From Micromonospora sp. WMMD1102 (GTDB lineage Bacteria > Actinomycetota > Actinomycetes > Mycobacteriales > Micromonosporaceae): a stretch of 64,000 nucleotides of DNA. Below are positions 1 through 12,212 of this stretch, piece by piece. The stretch is from contig NZ_JARUBN010000001.1 of NCBI RefSeq assembly GCF_029626265.1, positions 2,914,001-2,978,000 on the forward strand, read 5' to 3'. Both the position numbers and the translations under genes were made by a program. A model generated the notes under the pieces. It ran no database searches. It was not told the DNA's origin and worked only from the letters and a program-made list of their open reading frames with translations. The stretch's first letter is position 1. Each line of letters starts with the position of its first letter.

Positions 1-228
1 TCGCTGTACCGGCTGCACGACCTGTACGTACACCTGATCGAGACGGAGAGCCCGGGTTCCGCCGCGGTGGAGAACGCCCGCCGGCACCCCGAGTTCGTCC
101 GGGTCAGCGAGCGGCTCGCCCCGCACGTCACGCCGTACCTGGCGAACTGGCGGGTGCCGGCGGACGCCATGGCACGCTGCTTCTACCGCTGGGACGCCCC
201 CGCCGACCCGAGCGAGGTACGGCGATGA
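1..228 (+). CDS. TcmI-family type II polyketide cyclase, C-terminal part (5' end outside window)
   Basis: The first 75 codons are open in frame 1 and end at TGA 226-228, overlapping the next gene's ATG by four bases. The remaining residues begin SLYRLHDLYVHLIE and contain the pattern of the TcmI-type cyclases (ferredoxin-like fold, small single-domain enzymes that fold or cyclise poly-beta-keto chains). About 75 of the family's usual ~105-110 residues are present, so only the N-terminal third is missing. It is the upstream neighbour of a type II PKS operon, which supports the assignment. Catalytic residues cannot be judged from the fragment. Confidence 0.8.
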   Translation, partial: SLYRLHDLYVHLIETESPGSAAVENARRHPEFVRVSERLAPHVTPYLANWRVPADAMARCFYRWDAPADPSEVRR

Positions 229-2078
229 CCGCCGGCACGTCCACCGGCACCGTCTCGCCCGGCCGGAGCGGGTACGCCGACCGTGGGTACGCCGACCTGG
301 CCCAGCAGCCGTGGACCCGCTGCCGCTCCTGCCCGGCGCTGCTCTACCGCAAGCGACTGCGGCGCAACCTCGACGTCTGTCCCGAGTGCGGTGACCATCG
401 CCGGCTGGACGCGCCCGAACGGATCGCCCAACTCGTCGACCGGGACACGTTCCGCCCGTTGCCCGGACCGGCGGCCCAGGTCGATCCGATCGGGTTCGTC
501 GACTCGATGCCGTACCCGCAGCGGCTCGCCGCAGCCCGTGCGGCGACCGGCCTGGCCGAGGCGGTGCTCTGCGGTACGGCGACGATCGGCGGGCACGGCC
601 TGGTGCTGGCCGTGATGGACTTCCGTTTTCTCGGCGGCAGCCTGGGCTCGGTCACCGGTGAGCTGATCACCCGGGCGGCCGAGCACGCCCTCGCCGAGCG
701 CCGGCCGCTGCTCCTGGTCACCGCCTCCGGGGGCGCCCGGATGCAGGAGGGCGTACTCGCGCTGATGCAGATGGCCACCATCAGCCAGGCGATCGCCGCG
801 CTGCGCGAGGCGGGGCTGCTGACCGTCAGCCTGGTCACCGATCCCACCTACGGCGGGGTGGCCGCCTCCTTCGCGACCTGCACCGACATCGTGCTGGCCG
901 AGACCGGTTCCCGGCTCGGCTTCGCCGGTCCCCGGGTGATCCGGCAGACCATCCGGCAGGCGCTCCCGGCCGACTTCCAGACCACCGACTTCCTGCTCCG
1001 GCACGGCCAGGTCGACATGGTGGTGGAGCGGCGGGCACTACGCCCCAGGCTGCGCTGGCTGCTCTCCGCCGTCGCCCCGGCACCGGCCCGCCGGCCCGGA
1101 ACGTCGTCGGCCGCGACCGGTCCGTCGTCGTCGCTGGTGTCGTCGTCGCTGGTGCCGTTGCCGTCGTCGCCGTCGTCGTCGCCGTCGCCGTCGCTGGTGC
1201 CGTCGCCGTTGCCGTCGCTGGTGGCGGTCGCGGTCGCGGCGGCGGTGCCGGATCCGAGCGACGCCTGGCAGGTCGTCCGGTCCGCCCGGCACGCCGGCCG
1301 GCCGACCACACTCGACTACCTGGCCGCCGCCTTCGACGGCTTCGTCGAGCTGCACGGCGACCGGCTCGGCGTCGACTGCCCGGCGATCGTCGCCGGACTG
1401 GCCCGGCTCGGCGACCGGTACGTCGCCGTGATCGGGCACCAGAAGGGACACCGGCCGAGGGAGCTGAGGTCCCGCAACTTCGGCATGGCCGGGCCGGCCG
1501 GCTACCGCAAGGCGATCCGGGTCATGCGGCTGGCGGCCAACCTGCGCCTGCCGGTGGTGACCCTGATCGACACCCCGGGCGCGTATCCGGGAGTGGAGGC
1601 GGAGCAGCACGGTCAGGCCGCCGCGATCGCCGAGAGCATCCTGGCGATGACCGGGCTGCCGACCCCGGTCGTATCGGTGATCATCGGCGAGGGTGGCAGC
1701 GGCGGCGCGCTCGCGCTGGCCGTGGCCGACCGGGTGCTGATGCTGCGCAACGCTGTCTACTCGGTGATCAGTCCCGAGGGCTGCGCCGCGATTCTCTGGA
1801 ACGACCGGGCGGCGGTGCCCCGGGCCGCCGAAGCGCTCCGGCTCACCGCACCCGACCTGCTGCGGCTGGGAGTAGCCGACGAGATCGTCGCCGAACCGCC
1901 CGAGGGGGCACACCGCGATCCCGCGGGGGCGGCCCTGCTGCTCCGCCGCGCCCTGCTGGAGAACCTGGCGCCGCTGCTCGACGTACCCGCGGGGGAGCTG
2001 GTCCGGCGTCGCCGTCGGCGCTTCCGTCGGTACGGTGCGGCGGCCAGCGTGCTGCCGTCGGAAGCGGGCCCCGAGTGA
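225..2078 (+). CDS. accDA: Fused acetyl-CoA carboxylase carboxyltransferase, beta and alpha subunits (AccD-AccA)
   Basis: Transfers the carboxyl group from carboxybiotin to acetyl-CoA, giving malonyl-CoA for the PKS downstream. The N-terminal half carries an AccD zinc ribbon (Cys33, Cys36, Cys52, Cys55) and the crotonase-fold beta domain with GGARMQEG; the C-terminal half from about residue 350 is an AccA domain with TLIDTPGAYPG and GEGGSGGALA. The two halves are joined by a Ser/Pro/Val low-complexity linker (about nt 1110-1245) made of GTCGTC-type trinucleotide repeats. ATG 225 overlaps the upstream stop (ATGA). Being inside the PKS operon with its own BCCP and biotin carboxylase, it looks like a pathway-dedicated ACC rather than the housekeeping one. 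Confidence 0.93.
   Translation: MTAGTSTGTVSPGRSGYADRGYADLAQQPWTRCRSCPALLYRKRLRRNLDVCPECGDHRRLDAPERIAQLVDRDTFRPLPGPAAQVDPIGFVDSMPYPQRLAAARAATGLAEAVLCGTATIGGHGLVLAVMDFRFLGGSLGSVTGELITRAAEHALAERRPLLLVTASGGARMQEGVLALMQMATISQAIAALREAGLLTVSLVTDPTYGGVAASFATCTDIVLAETGSRLGFAGPRVIRQTIRQALPADFQTTDFLLRHGQVDMVVERRALRPRLRWLLSAVAPAPARRPGTSSAATGPSSSLVSSSLVPLPSSPSSSPSPSLVPSPLPSLVAVAVAAAVPDPSDAWQVVRSARHAGRPTTLDYLAAAFDGFVELHGDRLGVDCPAIVAGLARLGDRYVAVIGHQKGHRPRELRSRNFGMAGPAGYRKAIRVMRLAANLRLPVVTLIDTPGAYPGVEAEQHGQAAAIAESILAMTGLPTPVVSVIIGEGGSGGALALAVADRVLMLRNAVYSVISPEGCAAILWNDRAAVPRAAEALRLTAPDLLRLGVADEIVAEPPEGAHRDPAGAALLLRRALLENLAPLLDVPAGELVRRRRRRFRRYGAAASVLPSEAGPE
1110..1245 (+). repeat. Trinucleotide-rich low-complexity linker inside accDA
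   Basis: Runs of tcg/gtc/gtt trinucleotides encode a Ser-Pro-Val-Leu stretch separating the beta and alpha carboxyltransferase domains. The frame is kept, so length changes by multiples of three would only alter linker length. Confidence 0.8.
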
Positions 2079-2830
2079 GCGCCGCGTCGATCCCCGGACA
2101 GCCGGGTCCGGCGGGTCAGCCCGCCAAGGCGGTGGGCGGGGGGAAGAAGCCTGCCGAGGCGTCGGGCCGGGCGGAGAAGCCCGCCGAGGCGCTCAGCCGG
2201 GAGGAGCTTGCCGAGGCGTCGGGCCGGGCGGAGAAGCCCGCCGAGGCGCTCAGCCGGGAGGAGCTTGCCGAGGCGTCGGACCGGACGGAGAAGCCCGCCG
2301 AGGCGTTGGGCGGAGAGATGGAACTCGCCGAGCTGCGCCGGCAGGCGGGCCGGCTGCTGGCCGAGACGGCCGGGCCGGTACGTCGGATCCACCTGCGCCG
2401 GGGCGACACCGTGCTGGAGATCGAGTGGCACGTTCCGGCTGCTCCGGCCGAGCCGGCTGGCGCAGCCGGCCCCCCGCCGGCCGGCGCGTCCGGCCACTTC
2501 TCGACGGGCGCACCCGAGCACCTGCCGGCTGGCGCCGTCGCCCTTGCCGGCTCGGCCGGCTCCGGCGGCGCGCTGGGCGGCGGTGACGCGCGCCGGACGG
2601 TCCTCGCGCCGATGGTCGGCACCTACTACCAGGCCGCCGAGCCCGGCGGCGCCCCGTTCGTCGAGGTCGGCGACAAGGTGGAACCCGGCCAGGTGGTCGG
2701 CATCGTCGAGGCGATGAAGCTGATGAACGAGGTGGTCGCCGACCAGGGTGGCCGGGTCGCCGAGGTGCTCGTCCGGGACGGCGAGCCGGTCGAGTTCGGG
2801 CAGCCACTTGTCGCCCTGCTACCCGCGTGA
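2075..2830 (+). CDS. accB: Biotin carboxyl carrier protein (BCCP) with N-terminal repeat region
   Basis: 251 residues. The C-terminal ~80 residues form a biotinyl domain; the biotinylation motif reads VEAMKLMNEV, with the modified Lys in the usual MKL context. A second conserved region (residues about 85-120, from MELAELRRQAG to the hydrophobic strand before WHVP) is typical of the BCCP N-terminal domain. The first ~85 residues are an unusual hydrophilic extension containing 19-residue tandem repeats. ATG 2075 overlaps the accDA stop. The product carries carboxybiotin between the biotin carboxylase encoded next and AccDA encoded before. Confidence 0.92.
   Translation: MSAASIPGQPGPAGQPAKAVGGGKKPAEASGRAEKPAEALSREELAEASGRAEKPAEALSREELAEASDRTEKPAEALGGEMELAELRRQAGRLLAETAGPVRRIHLRRGDTVLEIEWHVPAAPAEPAGAAGPPPAGASGHFSTGAPEHLPAGAVALAGSAGSGGALGGGDARRTVLAPMVGTYYQAAEPGGAPFVEVGDKVEPGQVVGIVEAMKLMNEVVADQGGRVAEVLVRDGEPVEFGQPLVALLPA
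2155..2308 (+). repeat. 57-bp tandem repeat in the 5' part of accB
   Basis: Two consecutive, apparently identical 57-bp units (phase 2161 to 2218 to 2275) followed by a diverged partial third. Each unit encodes a 19-residue Ala/Glu/Lys-rich segment of the type EKPAEALSREELAEAS, predicted to be helical or flexible. Near-identity at the DNA level indicates a recent duplication. Confidence 0.88.
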
Positions 2831-2849
2831 CTTCCAGGACGGTGCGGCG

Positions 2850-5893
<3,044 letters not shown>

Positions 5894-5897
<4 letters not shown>

Positions 5898-7165
5898 GCC
5901 GGCGCCGCAGCGTGGTGACCGGGATCGGGGTGGTCGCGCCCGGCGGCGCCACCCGGGACGAGTTCTGGGCGACCATCACCGCCGGTCGTACCGCGACCCG
6001 CCGGATCAGCTTCTTCGACCCGTCGCCGTTCCGGTCCCAGGTGGCCGCCGAGTGCGACTTCGACCCGGTCCGCGCCGGCCTCGGCGTCGCCGAGCGTCAG
6101 CGCGCCGACCGGTACGTCCAGTTCGCGCTGGCCGCGTCGATCGAGGCACTCGCGGACAGTGGTCTGGAGTTGACCGATCCGACGCGGGAGCGCACCGGAG
6201 TGGTGCTCGGCTCGGCGGTGGGCGGCACCATGCTGCTGGAACGGGAGTACGTGCAGGTGAGCGACTCCGGTGCGGACTGGCTGGTGGACCCGGACCGGGC
6301 GGGTCCGTTCCTCTACCAGGCGTTGATGCCGAGCAGTCTCGCCGCCGACGTCGCGTGCCGGCACGGGCTGCACGGCCCGGCCCAGGTGGTCTCCACCGGC
6401 TGCACCTCGGGCATCGACGCGATCGGCTACGGTCAGCAGCTCATCGCCGACGACGAGGCGGACGTGGTGCTGGCCGGCGCCTCGGACAGCCCGATCTCCC
6501 CGGTCACCGTCGCCTCGTTCGACGCGATCAAGGCGACGACTCCGGACAACGACGATCCGGCGCACGCCTCCCGGCCGTTCGACCGGGACCGGCACGGCTT
6601 CGTACTCGCCGAGGGGGCCGCCGTACTCGTCCTGGAGGAGGCGGCACACGCCCGGCGGCGCGGTGCGCGGGTCTACTGTGAGGCCGCCGGATACGCCAAC
6701 CGGAGCAACGGCTACCACATGACCGGCCTGCGCCCCGACGGGGTGGAGATGGCGTTGGCCATCGACGACGCGATGGCGCAGGCCCGGTGTGACCCGTCGG
6801 ACGTGTCGTACGTCAGCGCGCACGGCTCGGGCACCCGGCAGAACGACCGGCACGAGACGGCCGCCTTCAAGCGGGCTCTCGGCGCGGCGGCGTACCAGGT
6901 GCCGATCAGCTCGATCAAGTCCATGGTCGGGCACTCGCTCGGCGCGATCGGGGCGATCGAGATGGCGGCCTGCGCGCTGGCCATCGAGCACGGTGTGGTG
7001 CCGCCGACCGCCAACTGGGCCAACCGGGACGCCGAGTGCGACCTGGACTACACGCCGAACACCGCCCGGGAGCTGCCGGTGCGGGTGGCGCTCTCGGTCG
7101 GCAGCGGCTTCGGTGGCTTCCAGTCGGCCATGGTCTTCACCCGGTTCGGTGGGCCGAACCGGTGA
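5894..7165 (+). CDS. Type II polyketide beta-ketoacyl synthase, alpha subunit (KS-alpha)
   Basis: 423 residues, the full size for KS-alpha. The catalytic Cys is Cys170 in STGCTSGID; the His residues lie in [11 protein letters not shown] and in [11 protein letters not shown], and the Lys in SSIKSM is present. It catalyses decarboxylative Claisen condensation of malonyl-ACP together with the chain-length factor encoded next. GTG 5894 overlaps the cupin stop and starts [17 protein letters not shown], the normal N-terminus of the family. Confidence 0.97.
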
Positions 7166-8445
7166 CCGGCGCGGCGGACGGCACCGCTACGCCGGCCGGC
7201 GGTGTCGCGGACGAGCCTCGGCGTCGGGCGGTGATCACCGGGATCGGCGTGGTCGCGCCGAGCGGGATCGGCGCGGAGGCGCACTGGAAGTGTGTGCTGG
7301 CCGGGGAGAACCGGATCGGCCGGATCACCCTCTTCGACCCCGAGCGCTATCCCTGCCGGCTGGCCGGTGAGGTGGCCGGCTTCGACGCGCTGCACTACGC
7401 CGACAACCGGCAGCTGGTGCAGACCGACAGGTGGACGCATCTCGGCTTCGCGGCGGCCCGGCTCGCTCTCGTCGACGCCGGCCTGCCGGAGACGGCGGAG
7501 GATCCCTACGGGTACGCGGTGACCCTGGCCAGTTCCTCCGGCGGCAACCTCTTCGGTCAGCGGGAACTGCAACGGCTCTGGCGTGGCCCGGCCCGGACCG
7601 TCGGGGTGTACCAGTCGATCGCCTGGTTCTATGCGGCGAGTGTGGGCCAGCTTTCGATCCGGCACCAGTTCAAGGGGCCGTGCGGGGTGTTGGCCGCCGA
7701 GTCCGCCGGTGGGCTGGACAGCCTGGCGCACGCGGTACGGATGATCCGGCGCGGTACTCCGGTGGTGCTGGCCGGCGGCACCGAGTGCCCGCTGAGCCCG
7801 TACGCGCTCACCTGCCAGCTGCGCGGTGGCCTGCTGAGCAGCTGTCCGGAGCCGGCGTCGGCGTACCGGCCGTTCGACGTGGCGGCCAGTGGCTACGTAC
7901 CGGCCGAGGGTGGGGCGGTCTTTGTGGTGGAGGACCTGGCGCACGCCCGCGCCCGGGGGGTTCGCGGCTATGCCGAGGTGGCCGGCTGGGGGGCCAGTCA
8001 CGACGCCCGGCACACCGGCCGGCTCGCCGCCGGGGACCCGGTGCAGTACGCCCGGGCGATGCGGCTTGCCCTGGACCGGGCCGGGGTCGATCCGGCCGAG
8101 GTCGACGTGGTCTTCCCGGACGCGCTCGGCGTGCCCCGCTACGACCGTACCGAGGCCGAGGCGCTGCGGGCGGTGTTCGGGGCGGGCCCGCCCCCGGTGA
8201 CCACGCAGAAGCCGCTGACCGGGCGGGCGCACCAGGGCGGTTCGGCGCTGGACGTGGCGACCGCGCTGCTCGGCATCCGGCACGGGATGCTGCCGCCGAC
8301 GGCCGGTCCGGACCGCCCGGCGCCCGGCTGCGAGCTGGACTTCGTCCGGGACTCCGGGCCGCGCCGGGTGGACGTGGCGCTGGTCGGGGCGCGCGGGTTC
8401 GACGGTTTCAACAGCGCCGTGGTGGTGCGGCGCGCCCCGGCGTAG
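7162..8445 (+). CDS. Type II polyketide chain-length factor (KS-beta, CLF)
   Basis: 427 residues. GTG 7162 overlaps the KS-alpha stop (GTGA) and precedes the thiolase-fold N-terminus [15 protein letters not shown]. The catalytic Cys position is occupied by Ser181 in [10 protein letters not shown], where most CLFs have Gln (EQAGG); the two catalytic His motifs of KS-alpha are also missing, as expected for a CLF. It pairs with KS-alpha as a heterodimer and sets chain length. The Ser could mark a particular CLF subgroup. Confidence 0.95.
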   Translation: MTGAADGTATPAGGVADEPRRRAVITGIGVVAPSGIGAEAHWKCVLAGENRIGRITLFDPERYPCRLAGEVAGFDALHYADNRQLVQTDRWTHLGFAAARLALVDAGLPETAEDPYGYAVTLASSSGGNLFGQRELQRLWRGPARTVGVYQSIAWFYAASVGQLSIRHQFKGPCGVLAAESAGGLDSLAHAVRMIRRGTPVVLAGGTECPLSPYALTCQLRGGLLSSCPEPASAYRPFDVAASGYVPAEGGAVFVVEDLAHARARGVRGYAEVAGWGASHDARHTGRLAAGDPVQYARAMRLALDRAGVDPAEVDVVFPDALGVPRYDRTEAEALRAVFGAGPPPVTTQKPLTGRAHQGGSALDVATALLGIRHGMLPPTAGPDRPAPGCELDFVRDSGPRRVDVALVGARGFDGFNSAVVVRRAPA

Positions 8446-8490
8446 GCCGGGGGTTCCGGCGTAGGCCGGGGGAGTGCAGAGGAGGACCGG

Positions 8491-8841
8491 ATGTCGAAGG
8501 CCAGGGTGCTGTTCCTGATCAGGGTGCCACGCGAGCGCACCGAGGACTTCCTGAAGGCGTACGAGCAGATCCGTTACGAGGTCGCCGAGGGGGTGCCGGG
8601 GCACCTGGTGGACCAGGTCTGCCAGGCGTCGGGCGATCCCGAGCAGTGGGTGATCACCAGCGAGTGGGCGTCGCTTGCCGACTTCGAGGCGTGGGAACGC
8701 AGCCCGGGGCACCGGGAACTCGCGGCGCCGCTGCGCGCCTGCATCACCGAGGCCAGGTCGATCCGCTTCGTGGTCCGCGCGGAGACCTCGGCCCGCCGGG
8801 AGAGCTCGGCCCGCCGGGAGAGTTCGGTGGGTAGCCCCTGA
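8491..8841 (+). CDS. ABM-domain monooxygenase/cyclase-like protein (WhiE-ORFVII-like)
   Basis: 116 residues. The first ~95 form a dimeric alpha-beta-barrel antibiotic-biosynthesis-monooxygenase domain: MSKARVLFLIRVP, the QWVITSEWASLADFEAWE segment and a terminal strand RFVVRAE. A GAGGAGG ribosome-binding site lies just upstream of ATG 8491. Such small proteins in type II clusters act as cofactor-free anthrone-type oxygenases or as accessory cyclases. The C-terminus has a short duplicated SARRESSARRES stretch. It is the last gene of the PKS operon in this window. Confidence 0.85.
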   Translation: MSKARVLFLIRVPRERTEDFLKAYEQIRYEVAEGVPGHLVDQVCQASGDPEQWVITSEWASLADFEAWERSPGHRELAAPLRACITEARSIRFVVRAETSARRESSARRESSVGSP

Positions 8842-8972
8842 CGGCGACGCCCCTGCGGTGGGACGACCCGCGGCGGCTTTCAGATTGACAGCTGTGGATG
8901 TAACTTGAATCCGCCCAGCCTGCTCAGTCCGGGAGAACGCCGGGAGCGCCCGTGCCGCGAGGGAGAGAACTC

Positions 8973-10397
8973 ATGCCCGTCCCGTCGTCCCGCCGGGCCG
9001 CGTTGGCGGCCTCCCTGGTCCTCGGCGTACTCGCCGGGATGGTGGTGCAACCCGGCCGGGCGGTCGCGGCGGCGCCCGGGGTGACCCGGCTCGGCGACAC
9101 CCAGCTCGACTCCGCCGCGCTCTACTTCGTCTCCTACGACGGCCTGGTCAACAACAACTCCTACGGCGACGGCATCGTCAGCCACGCCGGCCACCAGTAC
9201 GCCGCCTGGTACACCTCGACCCGGGACGCCGTACTGGCCCGCCGGCAACTGCCGTCCGGGCCGTGGCAGCTCCTCCGGTTGCCGCACCGGTTGAGCGTCG
9301 ACGACTCGCACAACTCGATCGCGCTCGGCATCTCGCCGGGCGACGGTCGGCTGCACGTCGCGATGGACACCCACGACAGCGAGATCCACTACGTCAAATC
9401 CGAGGCCGGGTTGGTCTCCGCCCCCTGGTCGCGGAGCTGGGAGGCGGGCCGGTTCGGCGCGGTGCAGCGCAGCCTGGACTCCGTCGGGCTGGGCGCGATC
9501 ACGTACCCGCAGTTCCGGACCGCCCCCGGCAACCGGCTCCAGCTCAGTTACCGGACCGGGCGCTCGGGCAACGGCACGAACGAACTCGCCGAGTACGACG
9601 GCTCCACCTGGCGCCGGCTCGGCCGATGGTCGTCGGCGACCGGCTCGTACAGCGCGAACGGCGCCACCAGCACCACCCGGAACATGTACCTGCACGGCCT
9701 CACCTACGGTCCCGGCGGCCGGCTGCACGCCGCGTTCACCTGGCGGGAGGGAAACTCGGCGGTCACCTGCAACAGCGGCGGGCTGACCAACCACGACACC
9801 GGCTACGTGCACAGTGACGACCAGGGCCGGACCTGGCGCGACAACGCCGGGACGCTGGTCGGCGCCACCAACTCGGGCAACCTGGTCTCGATCTCCAGTC
9901 CGGGGCTGGTGGTCGACCCGCTACCGCCGAACTACGGGCTGATCAACCAGGAGAGCCAGGACGTCGACTCGACCGGCTACCCGCACGTCGTGATCAGTTA
10001 CGTACCCGGCCGGTTCACCTCCTGCGTAACCTCGTACGCCTCGGCGCGCCGGGCCAACGGCCGCGCCTTCCACCTGTTCCGCAACTCGTCGGGCGGGTGG
10101 CGCAAGGTCGAGCTTCCGGTGCCGTTGAACGCGACCGGCCGGTCCCAGATCGTGCTGGACGCCGCCGACAACGCCTACGTCGTGCTGCCGTACGGCCGGA
10201 TCGTCGCCGCCAGCCGGGCGAGCGGCTACACGGACTGGACGCTCCGCTTCGACGGCGCCGGGCTGAACGCCTTCGGCGAGGTGATCGTGGACCGGACCCG
10301 GGTGGAGAGTGACAACGTTCTGTCCATCCTCTACCAGCGTGCCTCCACCGGCAGCACGCCCTCGCCGATCCGGGTGGTCGACTTCCGCCTCGGTTGA
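8973..10397 (+). CDS. Secreted BNR-repeat protein (BNR_4-like beta-propeller)
   Basis: 475 residues. ATG 8973 is preferred over GTG 8952 because GAGGGAGAG stands at the right distance. The N-terminus is a classic signal peptide (SSRRAA, hydrophobic LAASLVLGVLAGMVV, cleavage after AVAA). The mature chain matches the BNR_4 family: VSYDGLVNNNSYGDG, DDSHNSIALGIS and HVAMDTHDSEIHYV are its hallmark strings. The family includes secreted propellers associated with polysaccharide degradation and some polysaccharide lyases; the substrate here is unknown. It stands apart from the PKS operon and beside a secreted carbohydrate esterase, suggesting a small exo-enzyme group. Confidence 0.8.
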   Translation: MPVPSSRRAALAASLVLGVLAGMVVQPGRAVAAAPGVTRLGDTQLDSAALYFVSYDGLVNNNSYGDGIVSHAGHQYAAWYTSTRDAVLARRQLPSGPWQLLRLPHRLSVDDSHNSIALGISPGDGRLHVAMDTHDSEIHYVKSEAGLVSAPWSRSWEAGRFGAVQRSLDSVGLGAITYPQFRTAPGNRLQLSYRTGRSGNGTNELAEYDGSTWRRLGRWSSATGSYSANGATSTTRNMYLHGLTYGPGGRLHAAFTWREGNSAVTCNSGGLTNHDTGYVHSDDQGRTWRDNAGTLVGATNSGNLVSISSPGLVVDPLPPNYGLINQESQDVDSTGYPHVVISYVPGRFTSCVTSYASARRANGRAFHLFRNSSGGWRKVELPVPLNATGRSQIVLDAADNAYVVLPYGRIVAASRASGYTDWTLRFDGAGLNAFGEVIVDRTRVESDNVLSILYQRASTGSTPSPIRVVDFRLG

Positions 10398-10543
10398 CTA
10401 CGTCGATGACGGCCGCTGGCCCGCTCGGCGCAGCTGACGGCGCGTTCGCCGCTCGGTCTCGCCCACGGTCGCCCGAGGACCGAAACCGGGACATTCAATG
10501 GAACCGATAGATACATGTGGATGTGCAGGAAGGTGGGTGGCCC

Positions 10544-11632
10544 ATGTCGACGACCATGCGGCGGTGTGCCGGGGCGCTGCTGGCGGCCGTACTGGCGACC
10601 GTGGCCGTTCTGCTGCACACCGGACACCGGGTGGAGGCGGCGGCCGCCGTCCGGGTAATGCCGCTCGGCGACTCGATCACCGACGGCTTCAACGTGCCCG
10701 GCGGTTACCGGGTCGACCTGTGGCAGAAGGTGGTGGCCGGCGGCTACAGCGTCGACTTCGTCGGCTCGCTGACCAACGGGCCGGCCAGTCTCGGCGACCG
10801 CAACCACGAGGGCCACTCCGGCTGGCGGATCGACCAGCTCGACGCCAACATCGTCGGCTGGCTCAACACGTTCCAGCCGCGCACCATCCTGCTGCACATC
10901 GGCACCAACGACATCTTCCAGAACCGGGACCTGCCGAACGCTCCGAACCGGCTGGCCGCGCTGATCGACCGGATCACCGCCACCGCACCGGAGACGAAGA
11001 TCTTCGTGGCGACGATCGTCCCGGCCGGCTCGGCGAGTACCGACGCCCAGGTGCGCAGCTTCAACGCCGCGATCCCGCAGATCGTGCAGACCCGGGCGAA
11101 CGCCGGACGGCCGGTCTACCTGGTCAACATGTACAACGCGCTCACCGCCGCCGACCTGGCCGACGGGGTGCACCCGAACGCGACCGGCTACAGCAAGATG
11201 GCCACGACCTGGTACAACGCCCTGCAAGCGGTGCCCGGCAGCCTCACCGACGGCACCACCCCGACCCCAACCCCAACCCCGACCGTCACTCCCAGCACGC
11301 CGCCGACCACCGGCCCGACCAACCCGCCCACGAACCCGCCGGCCGGCTGCACCGCCACGGCCTCGCTCAACTCCTGGACCGGCGGTTTCGTCGCCACGGT
11401 CCGGGTCACCGCCGGCTCCGCCGGCACCACCGGGTGGACCGTCAGCGCCACCCTGCCGTCCGGTACGACGATCACCAACGCCTGGAACACCCAGCGCAGT
11501 GGCAGCAGTGGAGCCGTCGACTTCACGAACGTGAGCTACAACGGACGGATCGCCGCCGGGCAGTCGACGGAGTTCGGCTTCCAGGGCACCGGCAGCGCGG
11601 CCGGTCTCACGCCGAGCTGCGTCGCCCGCTGA
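10544..11632 (+). CDS. Secreted SGNH/GDSL carbohydrate esterase with C-terminal CBM2
   Basis: 362 residues. ATG 10544 follows AGGAAGGTGG and precedes a signal peptide ending near VEAAAA. The SGNH domain (about residues 37-235) shows block I GDSITDG (nucleophile Ser), block III GTND, and block V DGVHPN (Asp and His), as in CE3-type acetylxylan esterases. A Thr/Pro linker made of ccgaccccaacc repeats (nt about 11260-11340) leads to a cellulose-binding CBM2 of about 95 residues with terminal Cys residues (GCTAT... PSCVAR). Predicted to deacetylate plant polysaccharide outside the cell. Confidence 0.92.
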   Translation: MSTTMRRCAGALLAAVLATVAVLLHTGHRVEAAAAVRVMPLGDSITDGFNVPGGYRVDLWQKVVAGGYSVDFVGSLTNGPASLGDRNHEGHSGWRIDQLDANIVGWLNTFQPRTILLHIGTNDIFQNRDLPNAPNRLAALIDRITATAPETKIFVATIVPAGSASTDAQVRSFNAAIPQIVQTRANAGRPVYLVNMYNALTAADLADGVHPNATGYSKMATTWYNALQAVPGSLTDGTTPTPTPTPTVTPSTPPTTGPTNPPTNPPAGCTATASLNSWTGGFVATVRVTAGSAGTTGWTVSATLPSGTTITNAWNTQRSGSSGAVDFTNVSYNGRIAAGQSTEFGFQGTGSAAGLTPSCVAR

Positions 11633-11709
11633 CCGCCCCCTGAGGCGCCGCACCGGGCCGACCGCCCCCGTTCGGCCCGTGTCGATCGCGACCGCTGGCG
11701 TCTCGACCC

Positions 11710-11750
11710 GACCCACCTGCCCCGGGCAGCGATCCCGGGGCAGGTGGGTC
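11710..11750 (+). terminator. Strong intrinsic hairpin terminator after the esterase gene
   Basis: Perfect 17-bp inverted repeat, gacccacctgccccggg at 11710-11726 and its complement at 11734-11750, with a 7-nt loop (cagcgat). No T-run follows, as is usual in GC-rich actinomycetes. It lies 78 bp after the esterase stop and also faces the convergent small gene at 11876-12127, so it may end both transcripts. Confidence 0.85.
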
Positions 11751-11776
11751 GTCGTCCGTCACGCGGTCACCGGATC

Positions 11777-11840
11777 GTCGGAATCCGCGAGGGTCGACGG
11801 ACCGTCGGGATCCGCGAGGGTCGACGGACCGTCGAGATCC
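11777..11840. repeat. 27-bp tandem repeat, two units plus partial
   Basis: Unit gtcggaatccgcgagggtcgacggacc at 11777-11803 recurs at 11804-11830 with one change, and a third partial starts at 11831. It contains the palindrome tcgacgg-a-ccgtcga (11821-11835). It lies in the intergenic space after the terminator; no function is evident. Confidence 0.8.
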
Positions 11841-11875
11841 ACACGATCATCCGTCTCTCGGTATCCGCGCGCGCC

Positions 11876-12127
11876 TCAACGGTCTGGCGGTATCCAGCCG
11901 AGGAATCGGGCGGTCAGCGCCGCCGGGTCGGCGTCCGGCTGGTCGGCCAGCGCGAGGGCGAGCCGGGCGGTCAGGTGCTCGCGCAGCCCGGCCGGGTTGC
12001 CGCGGTACATGGCGATCAGCACCAGCCGGGCCCGCCCGCACGGCCAGAGCGCTCCGCAGGCCCGGCACCGGAACAGCGGCCGGGTGTGGGTGTGCGCCCG
12101 GAATCCGCCGTACGGGCGCAACGTCAC
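11876..12127 (-). CDS. Small Cys-motif protein A, copy 1 (unrecognised family)
   Basis: 83 residues. The frame is open further upstream, but GTG 12127 has GGAG six bases ahead and gives a length almost equal to its paralogue at 46726-46974 (82 residues). The two share RPLFRCRACGALWPC versus SYRCRRCAAPWPC, then PARLAL-type helix, a REHL(T)ARLALAL-like helix and a WIPP/WVPR end. CxxC plus a third Cys suggests metal binding. It is the promoter-distal member of a leftward pair, 85 bp after protein B, opposite an XRE/DUF397 pair. I do not recognise the family; the function is unknown. Confidence 0.65.
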   Translation of the reverse strand: MTLRPYGGFRAHTHTRPLFRCRACGALWPCGRARLVLIAMYRGNPAGLREHLTARLALALADQPDADPAALTARFLGWIPPDR

Positions 12128-12212
12128 GTACCGCTCCGGCCCGGAAGGGCCTGCCGGCGTACCGTTCGCGGGTGTCGGACGCCGCCCGTCGTCGGCGCCG
12201 GGCGGCGCGGGC

